Below are positions 9,441 to 19,561 of a stretch of 64,000 nucleotides of DNA, piece by piece. The notes beneath the pieces are model-generated. The model did no database searches and had not been told where the DNA came from. It saw nothing but the letters and a program-made list of their open reading frames with translations. The stretch spans positions 1 through 64,000 of the forward strand of contig CAMDUR010000001.1 in NCBI GenBank assembly GCA_945879115.1, read 5' to 3'. Numbering within the stretch: the first letter of the stretch is position 1; every line of letters begins with the position of its first letter. The DNA comes from Polynucleobacter meluiroseus. GTDB lineage: Bacteria > Pseudomonadota > Gammaproteobacteria > Burkholderiales > Burkholderiaceae. A program made the translations under genes and the position numbers.

Positions 9441-10493
9441 TTAAATAACAATCGTTTGATGGGCTCCAGCCGGTCTAGCAACAACCTCACCTAACTGATA
9501 AACAGTTTCACCAGTAGACTTAAGTTGAATTTTCGCTGCGGCAGCATCCTTGGCATCGAGGATCACAACCATACCAATTCCACAATTAAAAACGCGATGC
9601 ATTTCTGCATCTTGTACGCCGCCCTCTTTTTGTAACCATTGGAATAACTGTGGCAACTGCCATGCATCACGATGCAAAACAGCCTGAGTATTTTCTGGAA
9701 GGACTCGAGGTACATTCTCAACCAGACCCCCTCCTGTGATGTGCGCCATCCCTTTAACTTTAATTTTAGACATCAAAGCCAGCATAGATTTGACATAAAT
9801 TCTTGTTGGCGCCATCACCACATCACTCAGGCTACGACCATGAAAATCATCTGTTGATTTTGCACCAGCACGCTCAATAATTTTTCTGACCAAAGAATAG
9901 CCATTTGAGTGAGCGCCGCTTGAAGCCAGACCTAAAATGACATCACCTGATTGAATAGTTGCCCCAGTAATCATCGTAGATTTTTCGACTGCGCCAACTG
10001 CAAATCCAGCTAAGTCATACTCACCCTCTGGATACATACCTGGCATTTCAGCTGTTTCACCACCAATTAATGCACAACCTGCCAGCTCACAACCCAGAGC
10101 AACTCCGCCAATAACAGTGGCTGCTGTATCAACAGACAACTTACCGCATGCAAAATAGTCCAAGAAAAATAGAGGTTCAGCACCTTGTACCAAAATATCA
10201 TTGACGCTCATAGCCACCAGATCTTGGCCAACCGTGTCATGACGATTCCAGTCAAAAGCTAGCTTAAGCTTAGTACCTACTCCGTCAGTCCCAGAAACAA
10301 GAACTGGCTCCTTATAGCGCTTAGGCACCTCGAAAAGGGCTCCAAAACCGCCGATACCTGCTAAAACACCCTCACGCATGGTTTTCTTAGCCAAAGGCTT
10401 GATGCGCTCGACTAGGGCGTCTCCTGCCTCCATATCAACACCGGCATCGCGGTAAGAAAGTCCCTGAGATTTTGAAGAAATTTGATCTGACAT
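9441..10493 (-). CDS. purM: phosphoribosylformylglycinamidine cyclo-ligase (AIR synthase)
   Basis: Closes the imidazole ring of aminoimidazole ribotide with ATP, step five of purine synthesis. It has 350 residues, usual for PurM. The motif S-Y-R-D-A-G-V-D at about 14-21, G-T-D-G-V-G-T-K-L near 68-76, the [11 protein letters not shown] segment near 95-105 and [11 protein letters not shown] near 148-158 are all family signatures. It stands alone on the minus strand, convergent with miaA and divergent from the PerM-type gene. Confidence 0.98.
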   Translation of the reverse strand: MSDQISSKSQGLSYRDAGVDMEAGDALVERIKPLAKKTMREGVLAGIGGFGALFEVPKRYKEPVLVSGTDGVGTKLKLAFDWNRHDTVGQDLVAMSVNDILVQGAEPLFFLDYFACGKLSVDTAATVIGGVALGCELAGCALIGGETAEMPGMYPEGEYDLAGFAVGAVEKSTMITGATIQSGDVILGLASSGAHSNGYSLVRKIIERAGAKSTDDFHGRSLSDVVMAPTRIYVKSMLALMSKIKVKGMAHITGGGLVENVPRVLPENTQAVLHRDAWQLPQLFQWLQKEGGVQDAEMHRVFNCGIGMVVILDAKDAAAAKIQLKSTGETVYQLGEVVARPAGAHQTIVI

Positions 10494-10551
10494 GGCTATA
10501 AGTGTATTTGAATCAGTAGAATCTATGAATTCTAGTGGATACGCATAACCT

Positions 10552-11544
10552 ATGGCCTCTTTATTAACAACTTTCTTAGCTGCATTTATCTTAGCTTATG
10601 TCCTAAGACCTCTATCTCTCAGGCTTCAAGGCCTAAGATTAGGCAAGATATTGTCTGCAATTTTGTCAGTCCTGATTGGGTTTTTTGCCATTTCCGGACT
10701 AATTGTTATGTTTTTGAGCATTTTGCAAAAGGAATTGCCGGCACTGCAAAAGCAATTTCCAGTTTGGCTATCTCAAACTCAAAATGCCATTCAGCCAATT
10801 TTAGATAAATTACTTATCAATTTTGATATTAAAAAAATTCACAGCATCATCGAAGATCGCATCACTAAACAATTGTCAGATAACGCCGATACATTAATTA
10901 ATGCGAGCTTATCAACAGTCTTGCAATCAGGTCAAAGTTTGATGGCGAGCATCTTTGGTTTAGTTCTTATTATTTTTATTGTTTTTTATCTCCTTACCGA
11001 ATGGGATGAATTTTTAAAAAAATTGACTCCAGCTATTCCGCCAAGATGGCTAAAACAAGTCACTATCCTTGTAAAAGAAATTGATGATCTTTTGTCTCAA
11101 TACTTGAGAGGGCAATTAATAGTCATTGCTATCTTGTCAGTCTACTACTGCGCAGGACTTTACTTCTTGGGTGTTACCGGTGCTCTGGCGCTTGGTTTAC
11201 TGACTGGTATTGCCATCTTCATTCCTTATATTGGTTATGGAGTCGCACTCGTCCTTGCTCTTCTCTCGGCAATCCTGCAAGCAGAGACTGGGGTTAGCAC
11301 TCTGGCTGTGCTAGCCCTCTATGTTGCGGGACAAGCAATTGAGAGTTTTTTCTTGACCCCCAAACTCGTCGGTGAGCGCATTGGCTTGCATCCCGTATTA
11401 GTTGTTTTTGCTTTAATTTTGTTTGGTGGCTGGTTTGGATTTTTTGGTGTATTACTTGCTCTTCCTCTTAGCGCCATTGCATTAGTTCTTAGTCGGCATG
11501 CCATGCAACGTTATAAGAATAGCAATTGGTATAAAAATAATTGA
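10552..11544 (+). CDS. AI-2E/PerM-family permease with short N-terminus
   Basis: A 330-residue polytopic membrane protein of the AI-2E (PerM/UPF0118) family, whose transported substrates are mostly unknown. The family segment [14 protein letters not shown] begins at residue 8 and the C-terminal membrane bundle includes F-I-P-Y-I-G-Y-G near residue 223. Relatives usually have some 25-30 extra residues carrying most of a first membrane segment. Here an in-frame stop (10546-10548) excludes any upstream start, so the protein really begins at ATG 10552. The gene is followed by hda 22 bases on; this perM-hda neighbourhood is common in betaproteobacteria. Confidence 0.9.
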   Translation: MASLLTTFLAAFILAYVLRPLSLRLQGLRLGKILSAILSVLIGFFAISGLIVMFLSILQKELPALQKQFPVWLSQTQNAIQPILDKLLINFDIKKIHSIIEDRITKQLSDNADTLINASLSTVLQSGQSLMASIFGLVLIIFIVFYLLTEWDEFLKKLTPAIPPRWLKQVTILVKEIDDLLSQYLRGQLIVIAILSVYYCAGLYFLGVTGALALGLLTGIAIFIPYIGYGVALVLALLSAILQAETGVSTLAVLALYVAGQAIESFFLTPKLVGERIGLHPVLVVFALILFGGWFGFFGVLLALPLSAIALVLSRHAMQRYKNSNWYKNN

Positions 11545-11566
11545 TCTTATTTAGAAAATAATTATT

Positions 11567-12325
11567 TTGTCTTCATCATTTCACCAACTCCCCCGCCAAA
11601 CTGCATTAGATTTAGAGTGCGCTCCGAAAGCTAGCTTAGGTAATTTTATTGCTACGGGTAATGAAAACTTACTTGAAATCTTGACTGAAATTAAACAGTC
11701 TTTGCAAATCGGTACCCCTAAGACTGCTCTAAAAGCTGAGCAGCGCATGATCCATATATGGGGTGAAGGTGGCTCTGGTCGATCACATATTCTTGAGGCA
11801 ATGAAATTACTTGCTGATGATTTAAATCAAGCATCTTGGATGCTGGGTCACGATAGCAGTGATGATGATTGGCGCGAAGCAGGACTCGTCATCTCAGAAA
11901 ATCCTCAATCTTTCGCACTCCTGTGTGTTGATGATGTGGATTCTTTAGACGAATTTGCTCAAGGCGCTCTTTTTAGGATGCACAATTTAATTCGTGAATC
12001 ATCATCACAAGTTTTACTAACCAGTAGCAAAGTGCCACCAACCAACCTGGATCTAAGAGATGACTTAAGAACTCGTCTTGCTTGGGGTTTAGTGTTCCAG
12101 ATGCATGTACTCTCAGATGATGAAAAGCTAAATGCTCTTGAACAAGCAGCACAAGCTCGTGGTTTGCAGCTGTCTAACGATGTGCCGCCATGGTTATTGC
12201 GTCACTTTCATAGAGATATGTCTAGTTTAATGTCTTTGATGGAGGCTTTAGATACCTATTCACTTGAAACTAAGCGCGCCGTTACGCTTCCTTTGGTGAA
12301 AGAATTACTTGCTCTGAAAAATTGA
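11567..12325 (+). CDS. hda: DnaA regulatory inactivator Hda
   Basis: AAA+ protein that, with the sliding clamp, promotes hydrolysis of DnaA-bound ATP and so limits re-initiation. It has 252 residues. A Q-T-A-L-D-L stretch near residue 11 may be the clamp-binding motif. The Walker A region is G-E-G-G-S-G-R-S-H (residues 66-74), with the Arg-Ser typical of Hda in place of Lys-Thr; Walker B is V-D-D-V-D (121-125). No ATG precedes the conserved start, so TTG 11567-11569 is the most likely start codon. It lies 22 bases after the permease gene and 14 before the HAD gene. Confidence 0.93.
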   Translation: MSSSFHQLPRQTALDLECAPKASLGNFIATGNENLLEILTEIKQSLQIGTPKTALKAEQRMIHIWGEGGSGRSHILEAMKLLADDLNQASWMLGHDSSDDDWREAGLVISENPQSFALLCVDDVDSLDEFAQGALFRMHNLIRESSSQVLLTSSKVPPTNLDLRDDLRTRLAWGLVFQMHVLSDDEKLNALEQAAQARGLQLSNDVPPWLLRHFHRDMSSLMSLMEALDTYSLETKRAVTLPLVKELLALKN

Positions 12326-12339
12326 GCATAATTGCATAA

Positions 12340-13020
12340 ATGACACAACTTGCCTTATTCGATTTAGATCACACACTTCTTCCCATTGATAGCGACCATG
12401 AGTGGGGACGCTTCTTAGTTAAAACTGGCGTTGTTGATCCAGCCTATTACGCGTCTGAAAATGAGCGCTTTTACGATGATTACAAAGCTGGGCGTTTAGA
12501 TATTTTTGCTTTTTTAGCCTTCGCATTAAAGCCTTTAGCAGAACATTCTAGAGAGCAATTAAATAGCTGGCACTTGACTTTCATGGAAGAGATCATTCGT
12601 CCAAATATTCGTCCCAGCGCATTAGCTTTGGTAAAAAAACATCAAGACCAAGGTGATCTATGTTGCGTCGTGACGGCAACGAATAACTTCGTTACAAGGC
12701 CAATTGTTTCAGCTTTTGGTATTGACCATTTAATTGCCACAGAATTAGAAGTCATCGGCGATCCAACTACAGGTGGCTTCTCTGGCAAGGTGCTTGGCAT
12801 TCCCAATTTTAGAGAGGGTAAGGTCACCCGTGTTGAAGATTGGTTAAGTAAACAAGGGTTGAGTTGGTCAGCACTAACTGAAAGTTATTTCTACTCTGAC
12901 TCAATCAATGATTTACCTTTAATGAAAAAAGTATCTATCGCAAAACCAACTAATCCCGATGAGAGCTTGCGCAAAAAGGCTTTGGAAAATAACTGGCCTG
13001 TTTTGGAGTTATTTAAATGA
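12340..13020 (+). CDS. HAD-superfamily IB hydrolase (SerB-like phosphatase)
   Basis: A 226-residue cytoplasmic haloacid-dehalogenase phosphatase of subfamily IB. Motif I is F-D-L-D-H-T-L-L (residues 7-14) with nucleophile Asp8 and acid/base Asp10. Motif II is the V-V-T-A-T-N stretch near residue 110, and the metal motif S-D-S-I-N-D-L is near 188. Relatives next to pcnB and folK are often called phosphoserine phosphatase-like, but the substrate cannot be read from sequence. A -10-like hexamer CATAAT ends 7 bases before the ATG, hinting at a leaderless transcript. The stop overlaps the pcnB start by 4 bases (ATGA). Confidence 0.9.
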   Translation: MTQLALFDLDHTLLPIDSDHEWGRFLVKTGVVDPAYYASENERFYDDYKAGRLDIFAFLAFALKPLAEHSREQLNSWHLTFMEEIIRPNIRPSALALVKKHQDQGDLCCVVTATNNFVTRPIVSAFGIDHLIATELEVIGDPTTGGFSGKVLGIPNFREGKVTRVEDWLSKQGLSWSALTESYFYSDSINDLPLMKKVSIAKPTNPDESLRKKALENNWPVLELFK

Positions 13021-14414
13021 TTCGTCGTTTTTTTGATCGTATTCTTAGTAAACCTAATAAGCAAAAAAGTCTGTTGCACGGTCATGGTTTGATGCCCAAG
13101 AAATTCCTTAAGCGTGCTCACCAAATTAACCCAGAATTACTATCTAAAAATGCGGTAAAGGTCACTCATGTTTTGCAAGACGCGGGTTTTAACGCCTATA
13201 TAGTTGGTGGAGCAGTTAGAGATTTGCTATTAGGTATCGCCCCCAAAGATTTTGATGTAGCCACCAATGCAACGCCTGATCAAGTACAAAAGCTTTTTAG
13301 ACGATCTAGACTTATTGGTCGGCGCTTCCAGATTGTTCACGTTACCTTCTACGGCAAAGATAGACCTGAAATAATTGAAGTATCTACTTTTAGGGCGCAT
13401 GTACAAGCTGAAGATGCCCATGTGGCGGCCAATGGCAGAATTCTAAGAGACAACGTGTGGGGCAGTCAGGGAGAAGATGCCACACGTCGTGACTTCACAA
13501 TTAATGCGATGTATTACGACCCTCAAACTGAAACAGTTTTGGATTACCACGGTGGCATGCTAGATATTGAGGCAAGAACTCTTAGGATGATTGGAGAGCC
13601 CAGCCAACGTTACCGAGAAGATCCAGTGCGCATGTTACGCGCCATACGTTTTGCAGCTAAAACTGGCTTTCAGATTCAAACAGAGACTCTTGCGCCAATA
13701 GAAAAGCTTGGGGATCTTATAAAAGATGTCCCAAGCTCACGCTTATTTGATGAAATTCTGAAGTTATTGATGTCTGGTCATGCCTGGGCCTCTTTGCAGG
13801 GCTTAAAGGATGTGGGTCTTCATCAAAAGATATTACCTTTGATTGATGCGATTTTAGAAAATGAAGACCGTTCAATTTTTGTAAAAAAATCTTTGGATAA
13901 TACCGACTTAAGAGTTCATGAAGGTAAGCCTGTTTCACCAGGATTTTTATTTGCCAGCCTACTTTGGCATGATGTTCAAGATGCCTGGTCTCATTATGAA
14001 AATGATGGGATGCAGAGTGTTCCTGCATTGCATGCGGCAATTGATGAAGTATTTGAGTCCCAGAAAAATTTCCTTGGTATGCAAAGACGCCATGAAGCGG
14101 ATATGCGTGAAATTTGGACCATGCAACCTAGATTAGAAAAAAGGGTTGGTCGATATCCTTTTCGCCTAATTGATAGCTCTAAATTTAAAGCTGGGTATGA
14201 CTTCCTGTTGTTACGTTGCGAAACCGGCGAAATCTCAAACGAAATAGGGCAATGGTGGACTGATTTTTGGCAGGGCGATGATCCTATTCGTCAAGACCTC
14301 ATGGCACTCGTTAAAAACACTGCACCAGACCCAAACACCACAACCCCTAAGAGAAAAAGACGAAGAACTCGGTCCAGATCTGCAAAATCAACGACTCCTG
14401 AGCAAACAAGCTAA
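13017..14414 (+). CDS. pcnB: poly(A) polymerase I
   Basis: Adds poly(A) tails to RNA 3' ends and so marks RNAs for decay. It has 465 residues. The nucleotidyltransferase core has G-G-A-V-R-D (64-69) and D-F-D (78-80). The segment R-L-I-G-R-R-F-Q-I-V-H-V (98-109) separates poly(A) polymerases from CCA-adding enzymes, and an R-R-D-F-T-I-N-A-M-Y segment follows. The C-terminus is an Arg/Lys-rich tail, as usual for PcnB and likely RNA-binding. The start codon overlaps the upstream HAD stop, so translation is coupled. Confidence 0.95.
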   Translation: MIRRFFDRILSKPNKQKSLLHGHGLMPKKFLKRAHQINPELLSKNAVKVTHVLQDAGFNAYIVGGAVRDLLLGIAPKDFDVATNATPDQVQKLFRRSRLIGRRFQIVHVTFYGKDRPEIIEVSTFRAHVQAEDAHVAANGRILRDNVWGSQGEDATRRDFTINAMYYDPQTETVLDYHGGMLDIEARTLRMIGEPSQRYREDPVRMLRAIRFAAKTGFQIQTETLAPIEKLGDLIKDVPSSRLFDEILKLLMSGHAWASLQGLKDVGLHQKILPLIDAILENEDRSIFVKKSLDNTDLRVHEGKPVSPGFLFASLLWHDVQDAWSHYENDGMQSVPALHAAIDEVFESQKNFLGMQRRHEADMREIWTMQPRLEKRVGRYPFRLIDSSKFKAGYDFLLLRCETGEISNEIGQWWTDFWQGDDPIRQDLMALVKNTAPDPNTTTPKRKRRRTRSRSAKSTTPEQTS

Positions 14415-14453
14415 AAAAAAGATAAAGTACTGTAACTAACAAGGGGAAGTTTT

Positions 14454-14957
14454 ATGGCGTTAGCCTATATCGGTCTTGGTGGCAATATCGGTGACACAAG
14501 ACAGTTCATTACAGATGCAATTGTTTGTTTGGCTCTAAATCCTGAGCTACAGGTAAAAACACGTAGTTGCCTCTACCAAAGCGCCCCTGTTAATGCTACT
14601 GGTAACGATTTCATCAATGCTGTTGTGTCTGTTGAGACGGCACTTACCCCTGAAGATTTATTAAACATTTGTCAAAATATTGAATTTTCATTTGGACGTG
14701 AAAGACCTTACATTAACGCCCCAAGAACTCTTGATTTAGATGTGTTGGCTTACGATGCAATTTCAGTTCAAGAAGAAAATTTGACTATTCCTCATCCAAG
14801 AATGGTTGAAAGAGCCTTTGTACTTCTACCCTTATTAGAAATCGCACCTGATTTAGAGCTTCCTGGATTTGGAAAGCTTTCTCAATACGTTGATAATGTT
14901 GCACATCAACGTATTGAAAAGATAAAGGGCTTTATTTGCCCTCTCCAACATCACTAG
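14454..14957 (+). CDS. folK: 2-amino-4-hydroxy-6-hydroxymethyldihydropteridine diphosphokinase
   Basis: Transfers pyrophosphate from ATP to hydroxymethyldihydropterin in folate synthesis. It has 167 residues. Family motifs are Y-I-G-L-G-G-N-I-G-D near the start and the substrate/Mg segment F-G-R-E-R-P-Y-I-N-A-P-R-T-L-D-L-D-V (about residues 80-97). A good ribosome binding site (AAGGGGAAG) precedes the ATG. It is 39 bases after pcnB and 8 before panB; pcnB-folK-panB is a frequent betaproteobacterial order. Confidence 0.96.
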   Translation: MALAYIGLGGNIGDTRQFITDAIVCLALNPELQVKTRSCLYQSAPVNATGNDFINAVVSVETALTPEDLLNICQNIEFSFGRERPYINAPRTLDLDVLAYDAISVQEENLTIPHPRMVERAFVLLPLLEIAPDLELPGFGKLSQYVDNVAHQRIEKIKGFICPLQHH

Positions 14958-14965
14958 GATAAAAA

Positions 14966-15793
14966 ATGGCTTACTTACAAGAAAAAAACGCCGATCGCTC
15001 TCCAAAAACAATTACTCAATTACACGCTATGCATCAATCTGGAGAAAAGATTGCTGTTTTAACTGCTTATGAATCAAGTTTTTCTGCCTTAATCGATCAT
15101 GCTGGCATTGATGCCATGTTAATTGGTGATTCATTAGGTAATGTTGTTCAGGGTCACAGCACAACAACTCCTGTGACAATGACAGATATGGCCTATCACA
15201 CTCAATGTGTATCAAGAGGCAATCAATCCGCTTTTCTAATTGCAGACATGCCTTTTGGGTCTTACTCCACCCCTGAACAAGCCATGGAAAATGCTGTTAT
15301 TTTAATGCGTGCAGGTGCGCAAATGGTCAAGCTTGAAGGTGGTGAATGGTTAGCTGATACTGTTAAGTTCTTAGTACAAAGAAGCGTTCCTGTTTGTGGT
15401 CATTTAGGTTTACTACCTCAATCCATCCATGCTCTTGGCGGCTTCAAAGTTCAAGGTAAATCTCCTGAATCAGCTCAACAGTTGATTGCTGATGCGATTG
15501 CACTTGAATCTGCTGGCGCCCAAATGATTGTTTTAGAAGCAATCCCATCTGAACTTGGAGCCAGAGTGACGCAATCAATCAACATCCCAACAATTGGTAT
15601 TGGTGCAGGCCCAGAATGCTCTGGTCAAGTTTTAGTGATGCATGATATGTTGGGTGCTTTTCCGGGACGCTCACCAAAGTTTGTTAAAAACTTTTTAGAG
15701 GGGCAAGCTTCAATTGAAGCTGCTGTAACAGCGTATATTGCAGCGGTCAAAGCCGGAACTTTTCCGGGCCCTGAGCACTGCTTTAAAGCTTAA
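14966..15793 (+). CDS. panB: 3-methyl-2-oxobutanoate hydroxymethyltransferase
   Basis: Converts alpha-ketoisovalerate to ketopantoate, the first committed step to pantothenate and coenzyme A. It has 275 residues. Signatures are the [10 protein letters not shown] segment near residue 33, [11 protein letters not shown] near 54, the A-D-M-P-F-G-S-Y segment near 94 and [11 protein letters not shown] near 212. It is last in the pcnB-folK-panB run. Its stop codon shares bases with the stop of the opposing dnaJ, so no terminator separates them. Confidence 0.97.
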   Translation: MAYLQEKNADRSPKTITQLHAMHQSGEKIAVLTAYESSFSALIDHAGIDAMLIGDSLGNVVQGHSTTTPVTMTDMAYHTQCVSRGNQSAFLIADMPFGSYSTPEQAMENAVILMRAGAQMVKLEGGEWLADTVKFLVQRSVPVCGHLGLLPQSIHALGGFKVQGKSPESAQQLIADAIALESAGAQMIVLEAIPSELGARVTQSINIPTIGIGAGPECSGQVLVMHDMLGAFPGRSPKFVKNFLEGQASIEAAVTAYIAAVKAGTFPGPEHCFKA

Positions 15794-16917
15794 TTAAAAA
15801 AATCTTTTACTCGATCTAGAAAACCTTTTTGCTGAGGACTATGTTTTGCTCCTCCAGCTTTAAGACTCTCATCAAGCTGCTTGAGTAAGTCTTTTTGTGT
15901 TTGAGTTAATTTAACAGGCGTTTCGACCTGAACATGGATATAAAGATCACCAGGCAAACTCGTGCGCAAACTCTTGATACCTTTTGAGCGTAATCTAAAA
16001 GTACGTCCACTTTGAGTACCCTCAGGGACATCAAAAGTAGCCTTTCCAGATAAAGTAGGCACCTCGATCTCACCACCCAAAATTGCTTCAACGAATGAAA
16101 TCGGCATCTTGCAATGCAAGTCCTCGCCGTCTCTTTCAAAGACTGGGTGTGGTTTGATATGAACTTCGACATATAAGTCGCCACTAGGGCCGCCATTAAC
16201 ACCAGGCTCACCATTGCCGCTTGAACGGATGCGCATACCATCGTCAATACCAGCAGGAATTTTTACTTCTAAGGTCTTTTGCGACTTTGTCTTACCAGCA
16301 CCGTGGCATTTTTTACACGGCTTAGGTATATAACTTCCTGAACCACTGCATCGAGGGCAAGATTGTTGCATTGAGAAAAATCCCTGAGCAACCCTAACCT
16401 GACCCGCACCATTACAGGTAGTACATGTTTCAACTTTTGAACCAGGCTCTGCACCACTACCATGACATGGTTCGCAATTAGACCAGCTAGGTACTCGAAT
16501 TTGAGTATCGTGCCCGTTAGCCGCCTCTTCCAAGCTAATTTCCATGCTGTAGCGCAAATCAGCACCGCGATAAACCTGAGGACCGCCACGACCTTGAGCG
16601 CTGCCCCCGAAGATATCTCCAAAGATATCTCCAAAAGCGTCTGAGAAACCACCAAAACCTTGTCCACCACCCCCGCCGCCCATATTAGGGTCAACGCCAG
16701 CATGACCATACTGGTCGTAAGCAGCACGCTTTTGAGGGTCCGATAGCATCTCGTAAGCCTCTTTGGCCTCTTTAAATTTGGCCTCTGCCCCTTTGTTGTC
16801 GGGATTACGGTCTGGGTGATGCTTCATAGCCATTTTTCGATAAGATTTTTTAATCTCATCGTCCGTAGCACTCCGAGCTATACCCAGAATTTCATAAAAG
16901 TCGCGCTTGTTAGACAA
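15790..16917 (-). CDS. dnaJ: chaperone DnaJ (Hsp40)
   Basis: Co-chaperone that brings unfolded protein to DnaK and stimulates its ATPase. It has 375 residues. The J domain has H-P-D at residues 34-36, followed by a Gly/Phe-rich linker (about 75-110). The zinc domain has four C-x-x-C-x-G-x-G repeats ([32 protein letters not shown]), and the C-terminal substrate and dimer domains complete it, so this is a full type I DnaJ. It is 9 bases downstream of dnaK and last in the grpE-dnaK-dnaJ run. Confidence 0.98.
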   Translation of the reverse strand: MSNKRDFYEILGIARSATDDEIKKSYRKMAMKHHPDRNPDNKGAEAKFKEAKEAYEMLSDPQKRAAYDQYGHAGVDPNMGGGGGGQGFGGFSDAFGDIFGDIFGGSAQGRGGPQVYRGADLRYSMEISLEEAANGHDTQIRVPSWSNCEPCHGSGAEPGSKVETCTTCNGAGQVRVAQGFFSMQQSCPRCSGSGSYIPKPCKKCHGAGKTKSQKTLEVKIPAGIDDGMRIRSSGNGEPGVNGGPSGDLYVEVHIKPHPVFERDGEDLHCKMPISFVEAILGGEIEVPTLSGKATFDVPEGTQSGRTFRLRSKGIKSLRTSLPGDLYIHVQVETPVKLTQTQKDLLKQLDESLKAGGAKHSPQQKGFLDRVKDFFN

Positions 16918-16926
16918 AACTATTCC

Positions 16927-18849
16927 TTACTTCTTATCGTTTACTTCCTTAAAATCAGCATCAACGACATTGTCGTCCTTAGGCTTAGCATTATCACCAC
17001 TTGGCTGAGCAGCTTGCTCTTTTTCAGCCATAGCAGCATAAACCTTTTCGCCTAACTTTTGACTAGCTTTACCTAACTCTTCGGTTTTAGAAGTAATGGC
17101 TTCCTTATCAGCGCCCTTAGCGACCTCTTCCAGATCTTTCAATGCAACTTCAATTTTTTCTTTTTCACCGGCCTCTAAAGATGCCCCATGTTCCTCAAGT
17201 GCTTTTTTAGTTGAGTGAACAAGAGCTTCAGCAGTATTGCGCGCATCTACCAACTCACGTAATTTGCGATCTTCTTCAGCGTTGATTTCTGCATCTTTAA
17301 CCATGTTAGCGATTTCTTCTTCAGATAAACCTGAGTTAGCTTTAATGGTGATTTTATTTTCTTTACCAGTGGCCTTATCTTTTGCACCAACATGCAAGAT
17401 ACCGTTGGCATCAATATCAAATGACACTTCAATTTGTGGCGCACCACGTGAAGCTGGGGCAATACCCTCAAGGTTGAACTCACCTAACACTTTGTTTGCT
17501 ACAGCCATCTCACGCTCACCCTGGAACACTTTAATAGTTACAGCGGGTTGATTATCTTCTGCTGTTGAAAAAACTTGAGCATGCTTTGTTGGGATAGTTG
17601 TATTCTTTTTGATCATCTTAGTCATAACACCACCCAAGGTCTCAATACCTAATGAGAGGGGCGTCACATCTAACAACAAGACGTCCGTCCGATCACCAGA
17701 AAGAACTGCGCCTTGAATCGCAGCACCGGCAGCAACAGCTTCATCAGGGTTAACGTCTTTACGTGGCTCCTGACCAAAGAACTCTTTAACTTTCTCTTGC
17801 ACCTTTGGCATACGCGTCATGCCACCAACTAAAATCACGTCTTGAATATCCCCAATTGCTACACCAGCATCTTTAATAGCTATGCGGCATGGCTCAATAG
17901 TTCTGGCAATTAAGTCCTCAACAAGTGACTCTAGTTTGGCGCGAGTCATTTTGATATTTAAATGCTTAGGGCCTGAGGCATCAGCTGTAATGTAAGGTAA
18001 ATTAATATCCGTCTGCTGGCCTGATGACAATTCAATCTTAGCTTTTTCAGCAGCTTCTTTTAAACGTTGTAGTGCTAATACGTCTTTAGATAAATCAACA
18101 CCCTGGTCTTTTTTGAACTCAGTGATGATGAAATCGATGATGCGCTGGTCAAAATCTTCTCCACCTAAAAATGTGTCACCATTTGTTGAGAGTACTTCAA
18201 ACTGTTTTTCACCATCAACGTCAGCAATTTCGATGATTGATACGTCAAAAGTACCGCCACCTAGGTCATAGACAGCAATCTTACGATCACCCTTTTCTTG
18301 TTTATCCAAGCCGAAGGCTAAAGCAGCTGCAGTGGGTTCGTTGATAATGCGCTTAACATCTAAACCAGCAATACGGCCTGCATCCTTAGTTGCTTGACGC
18401 TGGCTATCATTGAAGTAAGCTGGCACAGTAATCACCGCTTCCGTTACCTCTTCACCTAAGTAGTCTTCAGCAGTTTTCTTCATCTTGCGAAGAACTTCAG
18501 CTGAAATTTGTGGAGGGGCCATTTTCTTACCGCGAACCTCAACCCATGCATCACCGTTATCAGCTTTTGCAATTTTGTAGGGCATCATATTAATGTCTTT
18601 TTGTACTTCTTTTTCATCAAACTTACGGCCAATCAAACGCTTAACCGCATACAAAGTATTGTGTGGGTTAGTCACTGATTGACGCTTGGCAGGTGCACCA
18701 ACCAAAATTTCGCCATCTTCCATGTAAGCGATGATTGAAGGAGTTGTACGAGCACCCTCTGCGTTTTCAATCACTTTGGGCACATTGCCCTCTAAAACAG
18801 ATACACATGAATTGGTTGTACCTAAGTCAATACCGATAATCTTAGCCAT
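16927..18849 (-). CDS. dnaK: chaperone DnaK (Hsp70)
   Basis: ATP-driven Hsp70 that holds and refolds client proteins. It has 640 residues. The N-terminal ATPase domain starts [16 protein letters not shown] and includes [13 protein letters not shown] near residue 195. The substrate-binding domain begins after the [10 protein letters not shown] linker region near 390. The C-terminus, with D-A-D-F-K-E-V, is the usual DnaK tail. A ribosome binding site (AGGAG) precedes the ATG. It lies between grpE (64-base gap) and dnaJ; no CIRCE is present in the gap. Confidence 0.99.
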   Translation of the reverse strand: MAKIIGIDLGTTNSCVSVLEGNVPKVIENAEGARTTPSIIAYMEDGEILVGAPAKRQSVTNPHNTLYAVKRLIGRKFDEKEVQKDINMMPYKIAKADNGDAWVEVRGKKMAPPQISAEVLRKMKKTAEDYLGEEVTEAVITVPAYFNDSQRQATKDAGRIAGLDVKRIINEPTAAALAFGLDKQEKGDRKIAVYDLGGGTFDVSIIEIADVDGEKQFEVLSTNGDTFLGGEDFDQRIIDFIITEFKKDQGVDLSKDVLALQRLKEAAEKAKIELSSGQQTDINLPYITADASGPKHLNIKMTRAKLESLVEDLIARTIEPCRIAIKDAGVAIGDIQDVILVGGMTRMPKVQEKVKEFFGQEPRKDVNPDEAVAAGAAIQGAVLSGDRTDVLLLDVTPLSLGIETLGGVMTKMIKKNTTIPTKHAQVFSTAEDNQPAVTIKVFQGEREMAVANKVLGEFNLEGIAPASRGAPQIEVSFDIDANGILHVGAKDKATGKENKITIKANSGLSEEEIANMVKDAEINAEEDRKLRELVDARNTAEALVHSTKKALEEHGASLEAGEKEKIEVALKDLEEVAKGADKEAITSKTEELGKASQKLGEKVYAAMAEKEQAAQPSGDNAKPKDDNVVDADFKEVNDKK

Positions 18850-18913
18850 GCTTAACTCCTAAATAATGTTTATATATTCAATATGGGGATCAATGCTGAT
18901 ATTTCAATACCTA

Positions 18914-19471
18914 TTACTTGGGCTGACTAACTGTCACCAAAGCAGGTCTTAAAATTCGATCAGCAATCAAATAACCTTTTTGCAATACTGTTACAACAGT
19001 ATTGGCTTCTTGTTCATGCGGCACCATCGCAATTGCCTGATGACGATGTGGGTCAAACTTTTCACCAACTGGATTAATCTCTTGAACGCGACCCCTTTCT
19101 AGCGCAGACATGAGTTGCTTGAATGTTAATTCAATACCCTCTTTCATCTTTGCAGAATCCTCACCGTTATCAGATAGTGCAGCAGTCAAACTATCGAGAA
19201 CTGGCAATAAGCTCTCGGCAAATCCCTCAATCGCAAATTTATGGGCTTTAGCAACTTCTTCAATAGATCTTCTACGTGCGTTTTCAACTTCCGCTTTAGC
19301 TCGTAAAAATTGATCTTGATGCTCCTGAAGTTGAGTTTGCAGTAATGCAATCATTTCCTCAGGGCTTGAGGGTGTAGATGGACCTTCACCTGGTATCGAT
19401 TCTTCAGCAACAGGTAAATCCGTAGATTTATTGATATCTTCTTGATTTTCTTGGTTTTTTTCTTGACTCAT
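18914..19471 (-). CDS. grpE: nucleotide exchange factor GrpE
   Basis: Releases ADP from DnaK. It has 185 residues: a low-complexity acidic/Gln N-terminus (about 1-40), a long coiled-coil helix (about 45-95) with [14 protein letters not shown], and the C-terminal beta domain with H-Q-A-I-A-M and V-V-T-V-L-Q-K-G-Y (about 153-173). A strong ribosome binding site (GGAGG) lies before the ATG. The upstream gap holds a sigma32-type promoter, so the grpE-dnaK-dnaJ unit probably starts here even though hemH is read in the same direction. Confidence 0.97.
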   Translation of the reverse strand: MSQEKNQENQEDINKSTDLPVAEESIPGEGPSTPSSPEEMIALLQTQLQEHQDQFLRAKAEVENARRRSIEEVAKAHKFAIEGFAESLLPVLDSLTAALSDNGEDSAKMKEGIELTFKQLMSALERGRVQEINPVGEKFDPHRHQAIAMVPHEQEANTVVTVLQKGYLIADRILRPALVTVSQPK

Positions 19472-19498
19472 AGCTCTTTAATCCTCCAACAGAGATAC

Positions 19499-19526
19499 AT
19501 ATTGGGATAAAAAGCTTTTTTTCAAG
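19499..19526 (-). promoter_or_regulatory. sigma32-type heat-shock promoter of grpE-dnaK-dnaJ
   Basis: Read on the minus strand, a perfect CTTGAAA -35 element (19520-19526) is followed after 13 bases by CCCAATAT (19499-19506). The latter matches the sigma32 -10 consensus CCCCATNT except at its fourth base. It lies 28 bases upstream of the grpE ATG. Element match and spacing fit the known sigma32 class. Confidence 0.75.
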
Positions 19527-19534
19527 ACCTCAAT

Positions 19535-19560
19535 GAGAAATATTTCTCCCCTAGCTGGGG
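19535..19560. repeat. two adjacent palindromes between hemH and the grpE promoter
   Basis: A perfect 14-base palindrome (GAGAAATATTTCTC, 19535-19548) abuts a CCCC/GGGG hairpin with a 5-base loop (19548-19560). They lie directly after the hemH stop and just upstream of the grpE -35 box. On the minus strand no T run follows either, so they do not look like an intrinsic terminator for hemH. A protein-binding site or an RNA processing hairpin is possible. Confidence 0.4.
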
Positions 19561-19561
19561 T

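Noticed and set aside
15906-16727. Open frames of over 100 codons overlapping dnaJ on the same strand
   Set aside because: They are out-of-frame shadows of dnaJ, whose zinc-finger repeats and J domain are intact in the real frame.
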